Source of the DNA: Dimorphilus gyrociliatus
Taxonomy: Eukaryota; Annelida; Polychaeta; Dinophilidae
Direction of reading: 5' to 3'
Length of the DNA stretch: 64,000 bases
Assembly (NCBI GenBank): GCA_904063045.1
Contig: CAJFCJ010000019.1
Coordinates: 1,230,570 to 1,294,569, forward strand
Shown: piece after piece, positions 24,056-34,579 of the stretch
How the letters are laid out: each line of letters starts with the position of its first letter
Position numbering within the stretch: the stretch's first letter is position 1
Translations under genes and position numbers: made by a program
The notes under the pieces: generated by a model
Databases searched by the model: none
What the model saw: the letters and a program-made list of their open reading frames with translations, nothing else
What the model was told of the DNA's origin: nothing

Positions 24056-25126
24056 TGTCTGATGAAAAATAGTAGAATTAATCCAAAATTAACAACTACA
24101 TACAACGATTTGCTAAATAATGTAAACAAATGACACAACAGGATCGGGATTTTACCCGAGTTTTACAGGTACAACAATGATCGGCGATTGGAGGACGCAC
24201 ACCTTTTTTTTGGCCAAGAAGTTTTTATTAAACAACAACTGTAGATCATTACCTCTTGTTCAAATTTGTCTTCAGTGGAGTTAAAGGAGCTATACTATCT
24301 TGTAACCAAATCAATATAAAGTGATGAAAACATGCCTTCTCGATGAATAATCCTCGAAAACGATTAGTAAAAAATTCTCATACGATACGCCATAATTTCT
24401 AACGCATGCGCAGTGATTCCCTATAGGTGGCGCTGTAAAAAATACGAATGGGCTAATATTGTTGTCCAACTTTTGTCGACTGATTTTTTCAATTGTTATT
24501 AAGTGTTTGGTTCAATGTACTATTGATATTATCTGCAAATTGCGCAGAAACACTTAACACAATACTCAGACCGCATATATTTTAATATAAACAAAGCGAG
24601 AAAGTATCACAGACGTACACTTTGTCTCAAAATAATCAACGGAATACAATAATATAAATTTATATTTAATTATGTGTCTACAGATGAAATTATTAAAAAA
24701 ATTTGATTAATAAATTCCTTAGTCATTATTTATCCAATAAAAATAGTATTTAAAATAAATATATATATAAATTTCAAATTATCAACTTGGTTTTCGTAAA
24801 ATAACCTTGACCTCTCGCTAGAAAGTAAATTCGTTTAAAACACAGGACATAGTTTCTTTGGGGGCAAATAGTTATGTGTCATTATCATTACTAACAGTTT
24901 ATTTTATTATTCATATTGTGTTGCTTAGTGAAATTAACCTATTATAGTAATAGAACACTATTTTCTTATTTCTCTGTCTTAGCTGTATTAGCTATAATTT
25001 CCAGCTGTTTCCAGCTTGTATTAAAAAATTCTTTTTTGTATTATGGTTGAAATATAGACCAGTTTTTTTTAATAATTAATTTTCTATTTCATTTACTTAG
25101 AACTTCAGGAAACTCATCTCTCTATA
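24056..25126. promoter_or_regulatory. Divergent region between Numb and the IAP gene
   Basis: 1.07 kb with no coding feature. An NRF1-like palindrome ACGCATGCGCA lies at 24402-24412, about 350 bp upstream of the Numb ATG. On the IAP side a good splice acceptor (cttag at about 25100) precedes the ATG by 26 nt, so the IAP 5' UTR is probably spliced, in cis or to a trans-spliced leader. Confidence 0.5.
24402..24412. promoter_or_regulatory. NRF1-like motif
   Basis: Near-perfect GCGCATGC-type palindrome in otherwise AT-rich DNA between Numb and the IAP gene. NRF1 sites are common in metazoan housekeeping promoters; function here is inferred. Confidence 0.4.
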
Positions 25127-27580
25127 ATGACTAAATACAAGCTGGACTGTGAAGGAATTATGAGCTTCGTGAACTGGCCAAGGGAAAGTCAGGCTAAGCC
25201 CATAGAATTATGGTCTGCTGGATTAGAATATACTGGTAACAATAGAATTTTTTACTAACTTCGTGTTTAAACTGAAGCATTATTTTTATATTTGTTTGAT
25301 AGGTCAATATGATATTGTAACTTGTAAAACTTGTGGAATAGTTTTGGGTCAATGGATTAAAATACATGATCCTAAGGAAAGACATGCAAGAAAGTCGTCC
25401 AATTGCTCCTTCATTCAGCAACATTGCGAAAGTTTTCGAGCAAATCGGAAAAAACCTACCTTAGGATTTGTGCTTGAGAACACAGAAGACGTCTATAACA
25501 ATCCATCTGATTCTGAAAGTGTTAAATCTGACCACAAGGGTGCTGATTACTCACAAAATGATGAAGATGAATTTGATGGATTTGACTATGGTAGATTTTG
25601 TGAAAACACTTCAATAAATCCTCATTCCAATGATGATTCCAATGATCTTACCTCAAAGACTGAACTTGAAAATATGGGATTTTCCTACTTAGGAGAAGAA
25701 AATCATGTCCAATGCAATACTTGTTTAGGAGTCTTAACAGATTGGAAAAACGACGATGATCTTAAGATGATCCATCATAAGACCTTTCCACGCTGCCCAA
25801 AATCTTTAGAGTTTACTCAGGTAATGTTTTAAATAAAGATAAAGGATCACTGACTTGGAAAATTTATTGCCAGTTGATTCTTTTAAAAATTAACCTTAAA
25901 GGAAGACGAATTAATGGTTTAGAAAATTGTTTTCGAAGTCTATAATTGAATAATTTATAACCTTTTAGAAAATGGCACACATCTCAACACCAAATGAACC
26001 AAATAGTACCTACGGTAACTACGTAGATAGAAACCAGCGAATGAGGACTTTTTCACTTTGGCCTAAATCAGGAATACCCGCCTACAAATTAGCTGAAGCT
26101 GGATTTTATCTCTACAGTAATAAGCTTTTATTTATTAGAATGTTTAATAGTCTAATTATTAGCCAATATATTCTATTTATTATGTAATATCCATTTGACA
26201 ATCTATAATGCAATTGCAAAATTTGATTATAAACAAAATAGAATTGTTAAACTACAAAAAAAAGGGTTTTACGACCCATTTATCAAACAAAATCGTTCAT
26301 TATCTTTAAAATATGTATAAACGTAATCAAATAATTGCTTTGTAGATTTTTTTCTCATTATTTATCATTAAATGAACTTTATCAAGTCAAAAACTTTAAA
26401 AAAAACCTTAAGGTTTATAGCTATATATTATATATATAGAGATATTTTGTTTGTTTTATTTATATAGAACATCCAACCGGAGTGAAATGTTTCTCTTGTG
26501 GTGGAACATTTGATAATTTATCAAAATATGATGATCCCTGGATCTTACATGCTCAGAAATATGGTAAAATATGTAAGTACGTCCTAGAGGAGAAAGGGGA
26601 GCAGTTTATAAATAATAATCAATTGAATGATGATCGAAATAGCATTGATGAGTTCGATAGCGTAGATGGTGCTAGAGGGCTTAATAATAATGAAAATAAT
26701 GTAATTGAAAAAGATGGAAATAACGGAAGCATAAATAATTTAGCTAATTTGGAAAATGAGCAGACTGATAAAACAGTACGTGATTGGAATATGATAATAG
26801 AGGAATACATGCAAAGTGAAGTTGTGAAGGATGTTGAAAAATTAGATATTTCAAAGAATCGTATAAGAGATTTTTTACTTCAAACAGGTAAGAAATACAC
26901 TTGGAAGGAATTTTGTTTTCTTTTTAAATAAATAAACATACTCTTTACCTATTTTTACAGGCGAATTATATTCGGAAGCTAATGCTTTAGCAAATGCAAT
27001 GATAAATTCTGAATTAAATAAGAATACAGATTTGACGACTGGTGAAATGCATTTACCTAACCAACCTAGGAATTACAAGAATCCGCAACATTTATCAGAT
27101 AATCTTAGAGAAAATGTTACAGATACAATTGGAAAAGTTAAGAAAAAAAAAAGAAAAAAGAAAAAGAAAAAACAAGAAAAGGATGTAATTGATGAAATTT
27201 CAAAAGATCAATTAGTATTGGAAACTGATAACAAGCGGGAAGATCGTAAGCCTAGTAAGTTATATTTAGACATTATTTTCCCTAGCCATGTTTAATAAGT
27301 TTACATCTTTTTCTTCTTCCTCACTCAAGCTCAAATTGACGCTAAGTCAAAATCTCAGAATAAATCAAATATAGAATTAAAACGGTACAAAAAATTAAAG
27401 GCAAGAGCAGAGAAACTAGAGGAGGAGAGTATGTGTACTAAATGTAAGAATGAGCAGAGGAATAGTATTTTTTTTCCTTGTAAACATTTTATTTACTGTT
27501 GGAATTGTGCTAAAGAGGAGAAATTTTGCCCCATTTGCAAGGCAAAGATTACTGCTCAGAATCGCGTTTTCATGCCTTAG
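25127..27580 (+). CDS. Inhibitor-of-apoptosis protein, three BIR domains plus RING
   Basis: Putative caspase-binding E3 ubiquitin ligase. Exons: 25127-25235, 25303-25820, 25969-26116, 26468-26887, 26961-27254, 27330-27580; 579 residues. Each BIR zinc site fits C-x2-C-x16-H-x6-C exactly: BIR1 C44/C47/H64/C71, BIR2 C174/C177/H194/C201, BIR3 C266/C269/H286/C293. Only BIR3 keeps the usual RMRTFSLWP entry and LAEAGFYLY; BIR1 and BIR2 are divergent. An acidic linker separates BIR1 and BIR2, and a Lys-rich region (about 430-500) precedes the C-terminal C3HC4 RING (C532, C535, C547, H549, C553, C556, C563, C566). The XIAP/cIAP layout is matched, but a UBA or CARD domain was not seen. A poly(A) signal lies at 27977-27982. 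Confidence 0.93.
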
Positions 27581-28384
27581 TACAAAATAGCTTACGCTAA
27601 TGCATTCGAGTAGAATTGTCATTCACCTTAGCCTACAAAATACTCTTTATATGTATAGTACACTGTATCCTTACATATATATATCAACAAAAGTACTTTC
27701 ACGCCAAACGTGTAGACGCATCTGGTTGAAAGAAAGAATTGCTATTCATTTACCACTGCCTCTTATCATCATATTCTTCATAGTTGTCATCATCCTATCC
27801 TCCATCGTCATGGCCACCATCAACTACTTACAGTTTCAGTTATTTATATATCCTACATTATGTAAATCCTTTCATGCCTTTTTTTTTGTTTAGACCACAC
27901 GTTCTTGATATAAATGTCTTAAGTAAATTAATTAACTAATTAATTATGATATCGATTTTTTTCCTATTATGTTAAAAATAAAGCGACCTTTTTTTCTCAA
28001 ATTATTCTTTGAAGTGTTTACGTACGCCTCTATAGTTTTTTTATGCTAGTACTACTATATTTAACATTTTATAGAATGTACTTATAACTACTAAAGTCTG
28101 AAACGGCTTCCATCGTTGTACTAATTACGATAAACTTGATTATGACTCAAGTCTATTATTGATAAATATTTAATATATTTTAGACAAATTAAAATATTAT
28201 TGTTCAAAAGGCAAAACATTCTCAATACATTGTCAGCGTTGTTCTTATCATTGCAGAAAAAACAGAAGAGTATAAATTTCATTACTATCTAGACGGAAAA
28301 CAAGCCTATTTTTTGCTATGCATCGTGAGAATAGATGGCAGCACGATCGGTAGAGAGTGATAAACAGTCGCTATTGCAAAAAAT
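27581..28384. other. 3' UTR of the IAP gene and spacer to RNase T2
   Basis: 804 bp, A/T-rich. It contains the IAP poly(A) signal AATAAA at 27977-27982 and no credible ORF; the RNase T2 promoter must lie in the last few hundred bases. Confidence 0.6.
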
Positions 28385-29623
28385 ATGAAATACATATTCG
28401 TTATTTGCTTATTATGCTTTCTGAAAATTAAGTTTGTATTATAACATATGAATGATTATTAATATAGCTAACTAAACATGTAAAAATAGGGCAGAAACTC
28501 AATTTGATTATTTTACATTTTCACAAGACTGGCCAACATCTTTTTGTACAATTGAAAAGGTATTACATAACAATTTGTTTGGTTTTTTTTATCTTTTACA
28601 AAAATCATATGGTATCTATAAATAGAATCATTATTTTTATATATTCTTATTGTTTTTTTTTATGTTTTCTAATGATTTATCTTTTCTATGTAAAGGCTCG
28701 TAAAAAACAATGTGAAGTTGCCAAAAATGTCACAACATGGACAATACACGGCCTATGGTAAATGAAACTTAATAAATACTGCTCCTTTCAATAAGATTAA
28801 ATAAAAATAAATACTGTATAATCAATTAAATCAATTTCTCAGGCCTAGTACGAAATATAAGTCACCAGATCCATCGTTTTGTAATAAAACAGCCAAATTT
28901 GATGATAAGGCAATAATAAAATTGAAACCCAAATTGCAAACATATTGGCCAAATATGTTCCCCGATACGGACCCTAATCAATTATGGTAATCAATTGTTT
29001 CTAATAAGAACTTATTTGGAATATTTAATCATTCATTAAAATAAGGAAACACGAATATGAGAAGCATGGTACTTGCGCTATATCAGTGTCTAAAGTGAAC
29101 ACGGAATATAACTATTTCAATTATACATTGGCTCTTCGCAAGTGGTTGAATATTGATGAAAAGTTGGCAAAATACGGAATAAGACCAAGAGCAAAACCTT
29201 ACAAGGTTTTTTTTTCGCTTACTCTATATAAATATATTATTATATTATTTATGTTTGGTAGCTAAAAGATATAACCTCTGCCTTGGACAAGGCTTTTAAC
29301 GGGTTTAATGTTGATATACAATGCTCATCGGTGCGTCAATATTACAATTCTATATAATATATTTATTCATTATATGTATTTCCCTTCTCCAGGTCCATGG
29401 AAAACATTATTTACAAGAAATTCACGTCTGTCTAACAAAGGAATTTAAACAAATGGACTGTAAAGTAACGTCCCTTTTATATCGTTCACTTTCATCAACA
29501 ACTTCCTGTTCGAAAAAGAACATTTATTACCCTAAAAAAAATAGTCAGCCGGAAGTAATTAAATCTAAACAGATGAAGTTTGAAAATATTGATAACGTTC
29601 CGGAAATTAAGAATCATTTATAA
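28385..29623 (+). CDS. RNase T2 family secreted/lysosomal ribonuclease
   Basis: Acid endoribonuclease of the secretory or lysosomal pathway. Exons: 28385-28431, 28490-28559, 28696-28757, 28843-28986, 29046-29205, 29262-29330, 29393-29623; 260 residues, all phases consistent. A signal peptide (MKYIFVICLLCFLKIKA) starts the protein. Catalytic site I is WTIHGLWP (54-61, His57) and site II is WKHEYEKHGTCA (108-119, with Glu, Lys and His115). Cysteines flank these as in the family, and several NxT/S sequons are present. The size is typical. It lies downstream of the IAP gene on the same strand with about 800 bp between them, so it is an independent gene. Confidence 0.95.
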
Positions 29624-30429
29624 ATTTATATTCCTATTTATATATATTTTCGTATTCTTAATGCTATCTGGGCTTTACCTAATTAACTATTGTATTTATG
29701 CAAATTAACTATAAGTTATATTACTGGTAAATTGTTGATAATAAATATATAATATCTTCTTCATTAGACAATTTCTTAATTTAATTACTTCTAAACGTAC
29801 AATTCATTGTCAACTTTAAGCGATAAAGGCTTTTATTTCAATGAATGTTTTCTTCTTTCAAAAAAATCATCCAATAGCCAATCTCTTAAAACATTCAACA
29901 TTCCCTATTCTATTTAATCATATAAACAATGAATATATTGTTTGGATCAATGAGTTTAAGTCAATCGCTATCATTCCTAATATTTATTCCATAAAAGGAT
30001 CAATAAAAAACAAAAGATGCTGCCAGAAGTCATGCTGCTGACAGCTAACATTCTTCAGAAAAGACGTAATTCTCCTATTTCTTATTCTTATTCTATTTTG
30101 GAATATAGCATGGAACAATGTTATAAAGTGAAAATCGAAAAGAACAAATAGCAACTTAAAAATAAAGATATGATATCGAGGCACTAGAAGTAACTAATTG
30201 TATAGTTATTAATATAATTTTGTTAGAAATCTGGCTTTGGATATCAAACAAACTGGCCTTAGTTATTGCAGAAGAGGGTTCGTCTGCTTTTTTTCGGAAC
30301 GGAAAATAGAGCACTTTTAGGTTAGTCTGTCCAAAATTTTCATATAGGGGTCTCTGAGTGAAGTCATATGACCAATTAGTTTATTTATCATCGTGTTTCG
30401 AGTATTGTAATAAGTGGAAAACAATCAAC
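29624..30429. other. Spacer with the start of the inverted-repeat arm
   Basis: The RNase T2 poly(A) signal AATAAA is at 29740-29745. From about 30270 the sequence is homologous to the reverse complement of about 43205 downwards (the upstream region of the second SLC35F6-like gene), with clearly lower identity than the gene bodies show. ORFs at 29841-30184 are not protein-like. Confidence 0.6.
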
Positions 30430-31965
30430 ATGCCCTCCCAATCAAATTGGACAATGTATCGTATCTTCTTAGCATTCTTGATGCTTGTTGCAGGATCGAT
30501 AAATACTTTATCGGCCAAGTATGTTACATTTTGAATAGGTTCTTTACTTTCGTCTTTGTTTATATGCTAAAAATTTTCTATTTATTAAAAAAGATGGGCA
30601 GATCGTTCAGAAGCAAAAGGTGTTTATCCAAATTTACCTCCAAGAAAGTTCGATCATCCTTTCCTTCAGGTTAAACTTTTTCTCTTTTTCTTTAAGCATA
30701 CAAACTCGTGGTAGGCGGAATGATTAATAATCTTGTGTCAGTTGTCGACAACTGAACAATACAAAATATGAAATGACAAACTGCTTAAAATTCCCTTTGC
30801 CTTTTCCCAATGCAAACGAAAAAAACGCAGGCAGTCGGAATGTTTATTGGAGAATTTTCTTGTCTCATTGCCTTTGGATTATTGTTTTGTTATCGGTCTC
30901 GAAAGGGGAATCCCATTCAAGTGTCGAGGTTCAATCCGTTCATATTCTACCCTCCAGCACTATGTGACATGTGTGCAACTTCCATTATGTACGTTGGTTT
31001 GAATTTAACATTTGCATCCAGTTTTCAAATGCTTCGAGGTTCAGTGATGATATTTACTGCACTCTTATCAGTCGCATTTTTGGGTAGAAAAATCAGATCG
31101 TTCATGTGGTTTGGTATGGTTGTTGTTCTCGTTGGTTTGGTTCTCGTTGGTTTGTCAGATGTTGTATTTAGGAAAAGTTCCTCGGAAAGAAGTTCCGACG
31201 TTAATGGTATAATATCGGGTGATTTGCTTATATGTGCCGCCCAGATTGTCACAGCATCTCAAATGGTGTACGAAGAAAAGTTTGTCATGAAATATAACGT
31301 TCCAGCTTTACTTGCAGTTGGCTTCGAAGGTTGAATGAATTTTCAATGATCTGCTCAGCATCATTTCATACCAATGTTGTTTTACAGGTCTTTTTGGACT
31401 TCTTACTCTCGGCCTTCTGCTCATTCCCTTCTATTATATCAAAATTACTAATCCAAATAACCCGCTAACGACTGATCCACACGGACGAGTGGAGAACTCA
31501 CTTGATGCTTTTGCAATGATGGGTCAGAATTCGGCCATCCTCGTAGGTACTCTTGGTAACATGGTCAGTATAGCCGTATTTAATTTCGCTGGTATCAGCG
31601 TGACTAAAGAGCTCAGCGCAACAACAAGAATGGTACTTGATTCAATGAGAACACTTGTAATTTGGATATTTTCCCTATCAGTTAAATGGAGACCTTTCGA
31701 CGTGAAAGAGTTCTTCATGCAATTGGCGGGATTCGCCTTTTTGATTATGGGTATGATTGTTTATAACAATCTACTGTTTATGCCATGGCTAAGGAGAAAA
31801 GTTGGCTGTAGAGTAGATGATGAAAATCATTTACAGTCACCTTTCCAAAATGAAGCAGATGAATCTGAAAGAATATTGCAAGACGAAAATTTAACCCAAT
31901 ATGGCAGTAACAATACTTCAACTGATCCTGTATACTCATAGACAATATTTACTGATTTTAAAAGA
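30270..31965 (+). repeat. Left arm of inverted gene duplication
   Basis: Pairs with 43205-41510 in reverse orientation. Position p in the arm maps to about 73475 minus p with at most one base of offset over exons 1-4, so there is almost no net indel. Protein and introns are nearly identical; identity falls upstream of about 30400 and ends about 20 bp after the stop codon. Confidence 0.9.
30430..31941 (+). CDS. SLC35F6-like transporter, copy A
   Basis: Multispan membrane protein of the nucleotide-sugar/drug-metabolite transporter group; vertebrate SLC35F6 is lysosomal. Exons: 30430-30518, 30594-30669, 30831-31329, 31388-31941; 405 residues. It starts MPSQSNWTMYRIFLAFLML then AGSINTLSAKWADR, and contains the family segments QAVGMFIGEFSCL, NPFIFYPPALCDM, ASSFQMLRGSV, ISGDLLICAAQIV and FAGISVTKELSATTRMVLDS, giving about ten hydrophobic segments. 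The C-terminal tail after residue 355 is polar. A poly(A) signal lies at 31965-31970. Copy B at 41534-43044 differs mainly in a short patch near the C-terminus (ERILQDENLTQY here, ERLLQDEDEIQY there). Confidence 0.93.
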
Positions 31966-32642
31966 ATAAATGATCTGACGAGGGGTATTCTCCGTTTATA
32001 CCTTATTGAGATTTGTTGTCATCTTGAATAAAGAGATAACAGTTTTTAAAAATCTAGTCTTAATTGTAGAGTGTTTTTTTACTTGAATAATATTTCTTTT
32101 TTTAATACATTTTTTTATCTATAGATTGTTATTTTTGCTAAATTCTATATTGCGGTAGTAGAAGTCTTGGACAAATGTGGAACATGTGTTAATCATTTTA
32201 ACTTCAAGACTAATATGTTCTTTATTAAAAAGAACTTTTAAATAAGGCGATAAAGTATTATGACGTAATTTATCTATATTTATGTTGAATTTTTCTATAA
32301 AGCTTCTATTAATAGTACTTAACGATTAATTAAACAATTTTCTTATGTCTATAGAAAATGGAACTGATCCGATATTTAAACTCTGCGGTAATGTAATGTG
32401 TATAGTGTGATATAATACTATATGGATTATTGTTGATAACATTAATTAGATGGCAGTGTTCCTAATGATGTTTGATCACTATAGTTAAAAGATAAGAAAT
32501 TCATTACTTGATTGAAAGATATTCCAAACGCTTAATTTATATAATCAACCATTTATTGGGAATAGTGCAAGCATTAAATTAGAGCAACAAATACAGAGAT
32601 ACACATATGACGAAGAAAAGTCATGGTGTTATCATTTATATC
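31942..32642. other. Convergent 3' region, SLC35F6-like copy A / TRP-like channel A
   Basis: 701 bp with poly(A) signal AATAAA at 31965-31970 and a second hexamer near 32030 for the + strand gene. Otherwise A/T-rich, with no further feature seen. Confidence 0.6.
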
Positions 32643-34484
32643 TTATTCATCGGAGATATCTTTAATTACTTCGAGAAACAACTCATTACCAATCTTTTTA
32701 AGGCATTTTTGCGAAAATGTAGCGAACATAAACTTCACAATTCTTTTTCCCAAACCAGTTTTTGCTATTATAAACCTGAACTTTTCAATACTACAAATTA
32801 AGCTTAGTCTAATTAATATAAGTGCAAGGTCAATATGATCGTACCAATCATTAACGTGTCTATTCATTACTGCAATTAAAAGATTAGTAATAATTAAATG
32901 AACAAAGATTATTCCAACTATAAAGATGATAATAGAAGCTGTGGATGATTGAGAGCTTGTAAAGAAAATATCATCGGGAGTTGTTATTTTCATTGTATAT
33001 AACAAAGTATAATACAATGATATAGCATAATTAGGAACATCTGATTGGTTTGACATCGTTTGATTGTTTAGTTTGCAATCAGTGTGAGTCACACTGAAGC
33101 CTAAAGCAAAAATCGAAATACAAATGAAACAGAGTACCAAATAGACGAAAATGTTACCTGTAACTCTTTCAACGATAAGTAAAACATGGGCAAAGTCACC
33201 AAGCAATTGGGTAAATATTAATACAGATAAGACGACACAACTTAAAGCTGCTACATGAATAATGTAAAAAATATTTCGATATTTGCACAAATCCACTTGA
33301 AATAGTCGAAGAATAGAGAGAATTATAACAAGAAGTGATAATAGTATTATAACTACCCGTAGGGTTATAGCATCAGCTAAAGCATGGTTATTATTCTTAT
33401 GTTTCTTTTTTCTCTCTTTATAATTAGAAAATCTTATTGCTAAGAGTAAAAAATCACTACTTATAAGATGTGAAGTTACAACTACAGTTATAATATCTAA
33501 TGCAATTGGTGTAATATTCACATTTCCAGATGTTAAGAAAAATATACATTTAAGTAATTGAATAATAATTACTATTAACGATTCACAGCCCCAAAGTATT
33601 AATGGATATTTGTAAAAATGAAACTTTTTTTCAATATAGGTCTTAATTGGTTCTTTTTCGAATATGTTACCATATTTGAAATATCTTGTTGCATCGGAAA
33701 AGGTTGTTCTGGATAACCAATAGAGTAATGAATCGAATGTGATATAGTTACTATTATCTTTTTCGTATCTTGTTACATTATAATAGATAATTGATCTTAG
33801 ACCATTTTGACTAATTACTCGTCGATTAAGAGGAGAAGTATTAAAAATTGAGTTAAAAATTGTGGGATGACCCATTCTAACCGCAATATCTAAAGGAGTT
33901 CTCAGCTCTTCATCTTCGATTTCCAATAATAACCTTTGACTTTCCATTACACATAAACTGTTCTCTTCTACATAATTCATAATAATATCGTATTGTTTAA
34001 TTGTTGTATGCGGTAATAATCCGGACATATGGGCCAGACAATGAATAATATTTCTACCATGCTTATCTTTAGCAAATATGTCGCAATATTTCAAAACTAT
34101 CTTGGTACAATTATCATCACCAGACCAACAGGCGTAAGCCAAAGCGTGTTCGTATTCCAATTTTCCAGTATTAAACTTTGGTCCATATTCAATATCTTTC
34201 ATCCAATGAACAACAACTTCAACGTCCTTTAGATTTATTAAGTTTTCAGAATTTTCTAGAATGTCTAGATCATTAGGATTTAACAGATAATTCCTTTGGG
34301 ATACACTTAATTTAGATAAAAAGAATTCGAGATCCGATGGCAAGAGACAATTTTTTGCCAAGCACGTAAAAAAAGCCCGTGTTCCGAATGAGAATTCATT
34401 CGAATATTTCTTAGGATTGTCCAATATGGTGGAAAACCAGGTAACAGCCTGTCTGATTGGCGTTTCTGTCATAATTGAAACCAT
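32643..34484 (-). CDS. TRP-channel-like protein A (TRPV-like), intronless
   Basis: Single-exon ORF of 613 residues. The N-terminal 270 residues contain ankyrin-like units (HALAYACWSGDDNCTKIVL; RTPLDIAVRMGH). A pre-S1 segment KEPIKTYIEKKFHFYKYPL resembles the TRPV linker. Six hydrophobic segments follow, the last ending IITNLLIAVMNRHVNDWYD, the S6 to TRP-helix region of TRPV/TRPA channels. The pore loop reads LLYTMKITTPDDIFF, without the usual Gly-Met-Gly-Asp filter. It is divergent and paralogous to the neighbour at 34580, with which it shares a 95-bp promoter gap. A cation-channel function is inferred from architecture. An alternative start is Met5. Confidence 0.8.
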   Translation of the reverse strand: MVSIMTETPIRQAVTWFSTILDNPKKYSNEFSFGTRAFFTCLAKNCLLPSDLEFFLSKLSVSQRNYLLNPNDLDILENSENLINLKDVEVVVHWMKDIEYGPKFNTGKLEYEHALAYACWSGDDNCTKIVLKYCDIFAKDKHGRNIIHCLAHMSGLLPHTTIKQYDIIMNYVEENSLCVMESQRLLLEIEDEELRTPLDIAVRMGHPTIFNSIFNTSPLNRRVISQNGLRSIIYYNVTRYEKDNSNYITFDSLLYWLSRTTFSDATRYFKYGNIFEKEPIKTYIEKKFHFYKYPLILWGCESLIVIIIQLLKCIFFLTSGNVNITPIALDIITVVVTSHLISSDFLLLAIRFSNYKERKKKHKNNNHALADAITLRVVIILLSLLVIILSILRLFQVDLCKYRNIFYIIHVAALSCVVLSVLIFTQLLGDFAHVLLIVERVTGNIFVYLVLCFICISIFALGFSVTHTDCKLNNQTMSNQSDVPNYAISLYYTLLYTMKITTPDDIFFTSSQSSTASIIIFIVGIIFVHLIITNLLIAVMNRHVNDWYDHIDLALILIRLSLICSIEKFRFIIAKTGLGKRIVKFMFATFSQKCLKKIGNELFLEVIKDISDE

Positions 34485-34579
34485 TAGTGCTTACCGGTGG
34501 AGACGTATTTATTTATGATCATAATAAATCCACCACTTACGCCTGGTATCTATCCTTTGGTGTAGTAGAAAACTGACAT
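34485..34579. promoter_or_regulatory. 95-bp bidirectional promoter gap of two TRP-like genes
   Basis: Only 95 bp separate the divergent start codons, including both 5' UTRs. It contains an A/T-rich core near 34508-34528 but no classical TATA box. The genes are probably co-expressed. Confidence 0.5.

Noticed and set aside
29841-30184. Small overlapping ORFs on both strands after RNase T2
   Set aside because: Overlapping frames on opposite strands in A/T-rich spacer with no domain, signal peptide or splice support.
30414-30674. 86-residue ORF present in both SLC35F6-like copies
   Set aside because: Runs through exon 1 and intron 1 in a frame different from the conserved protein; it is shared only because the DNA is duplicated.
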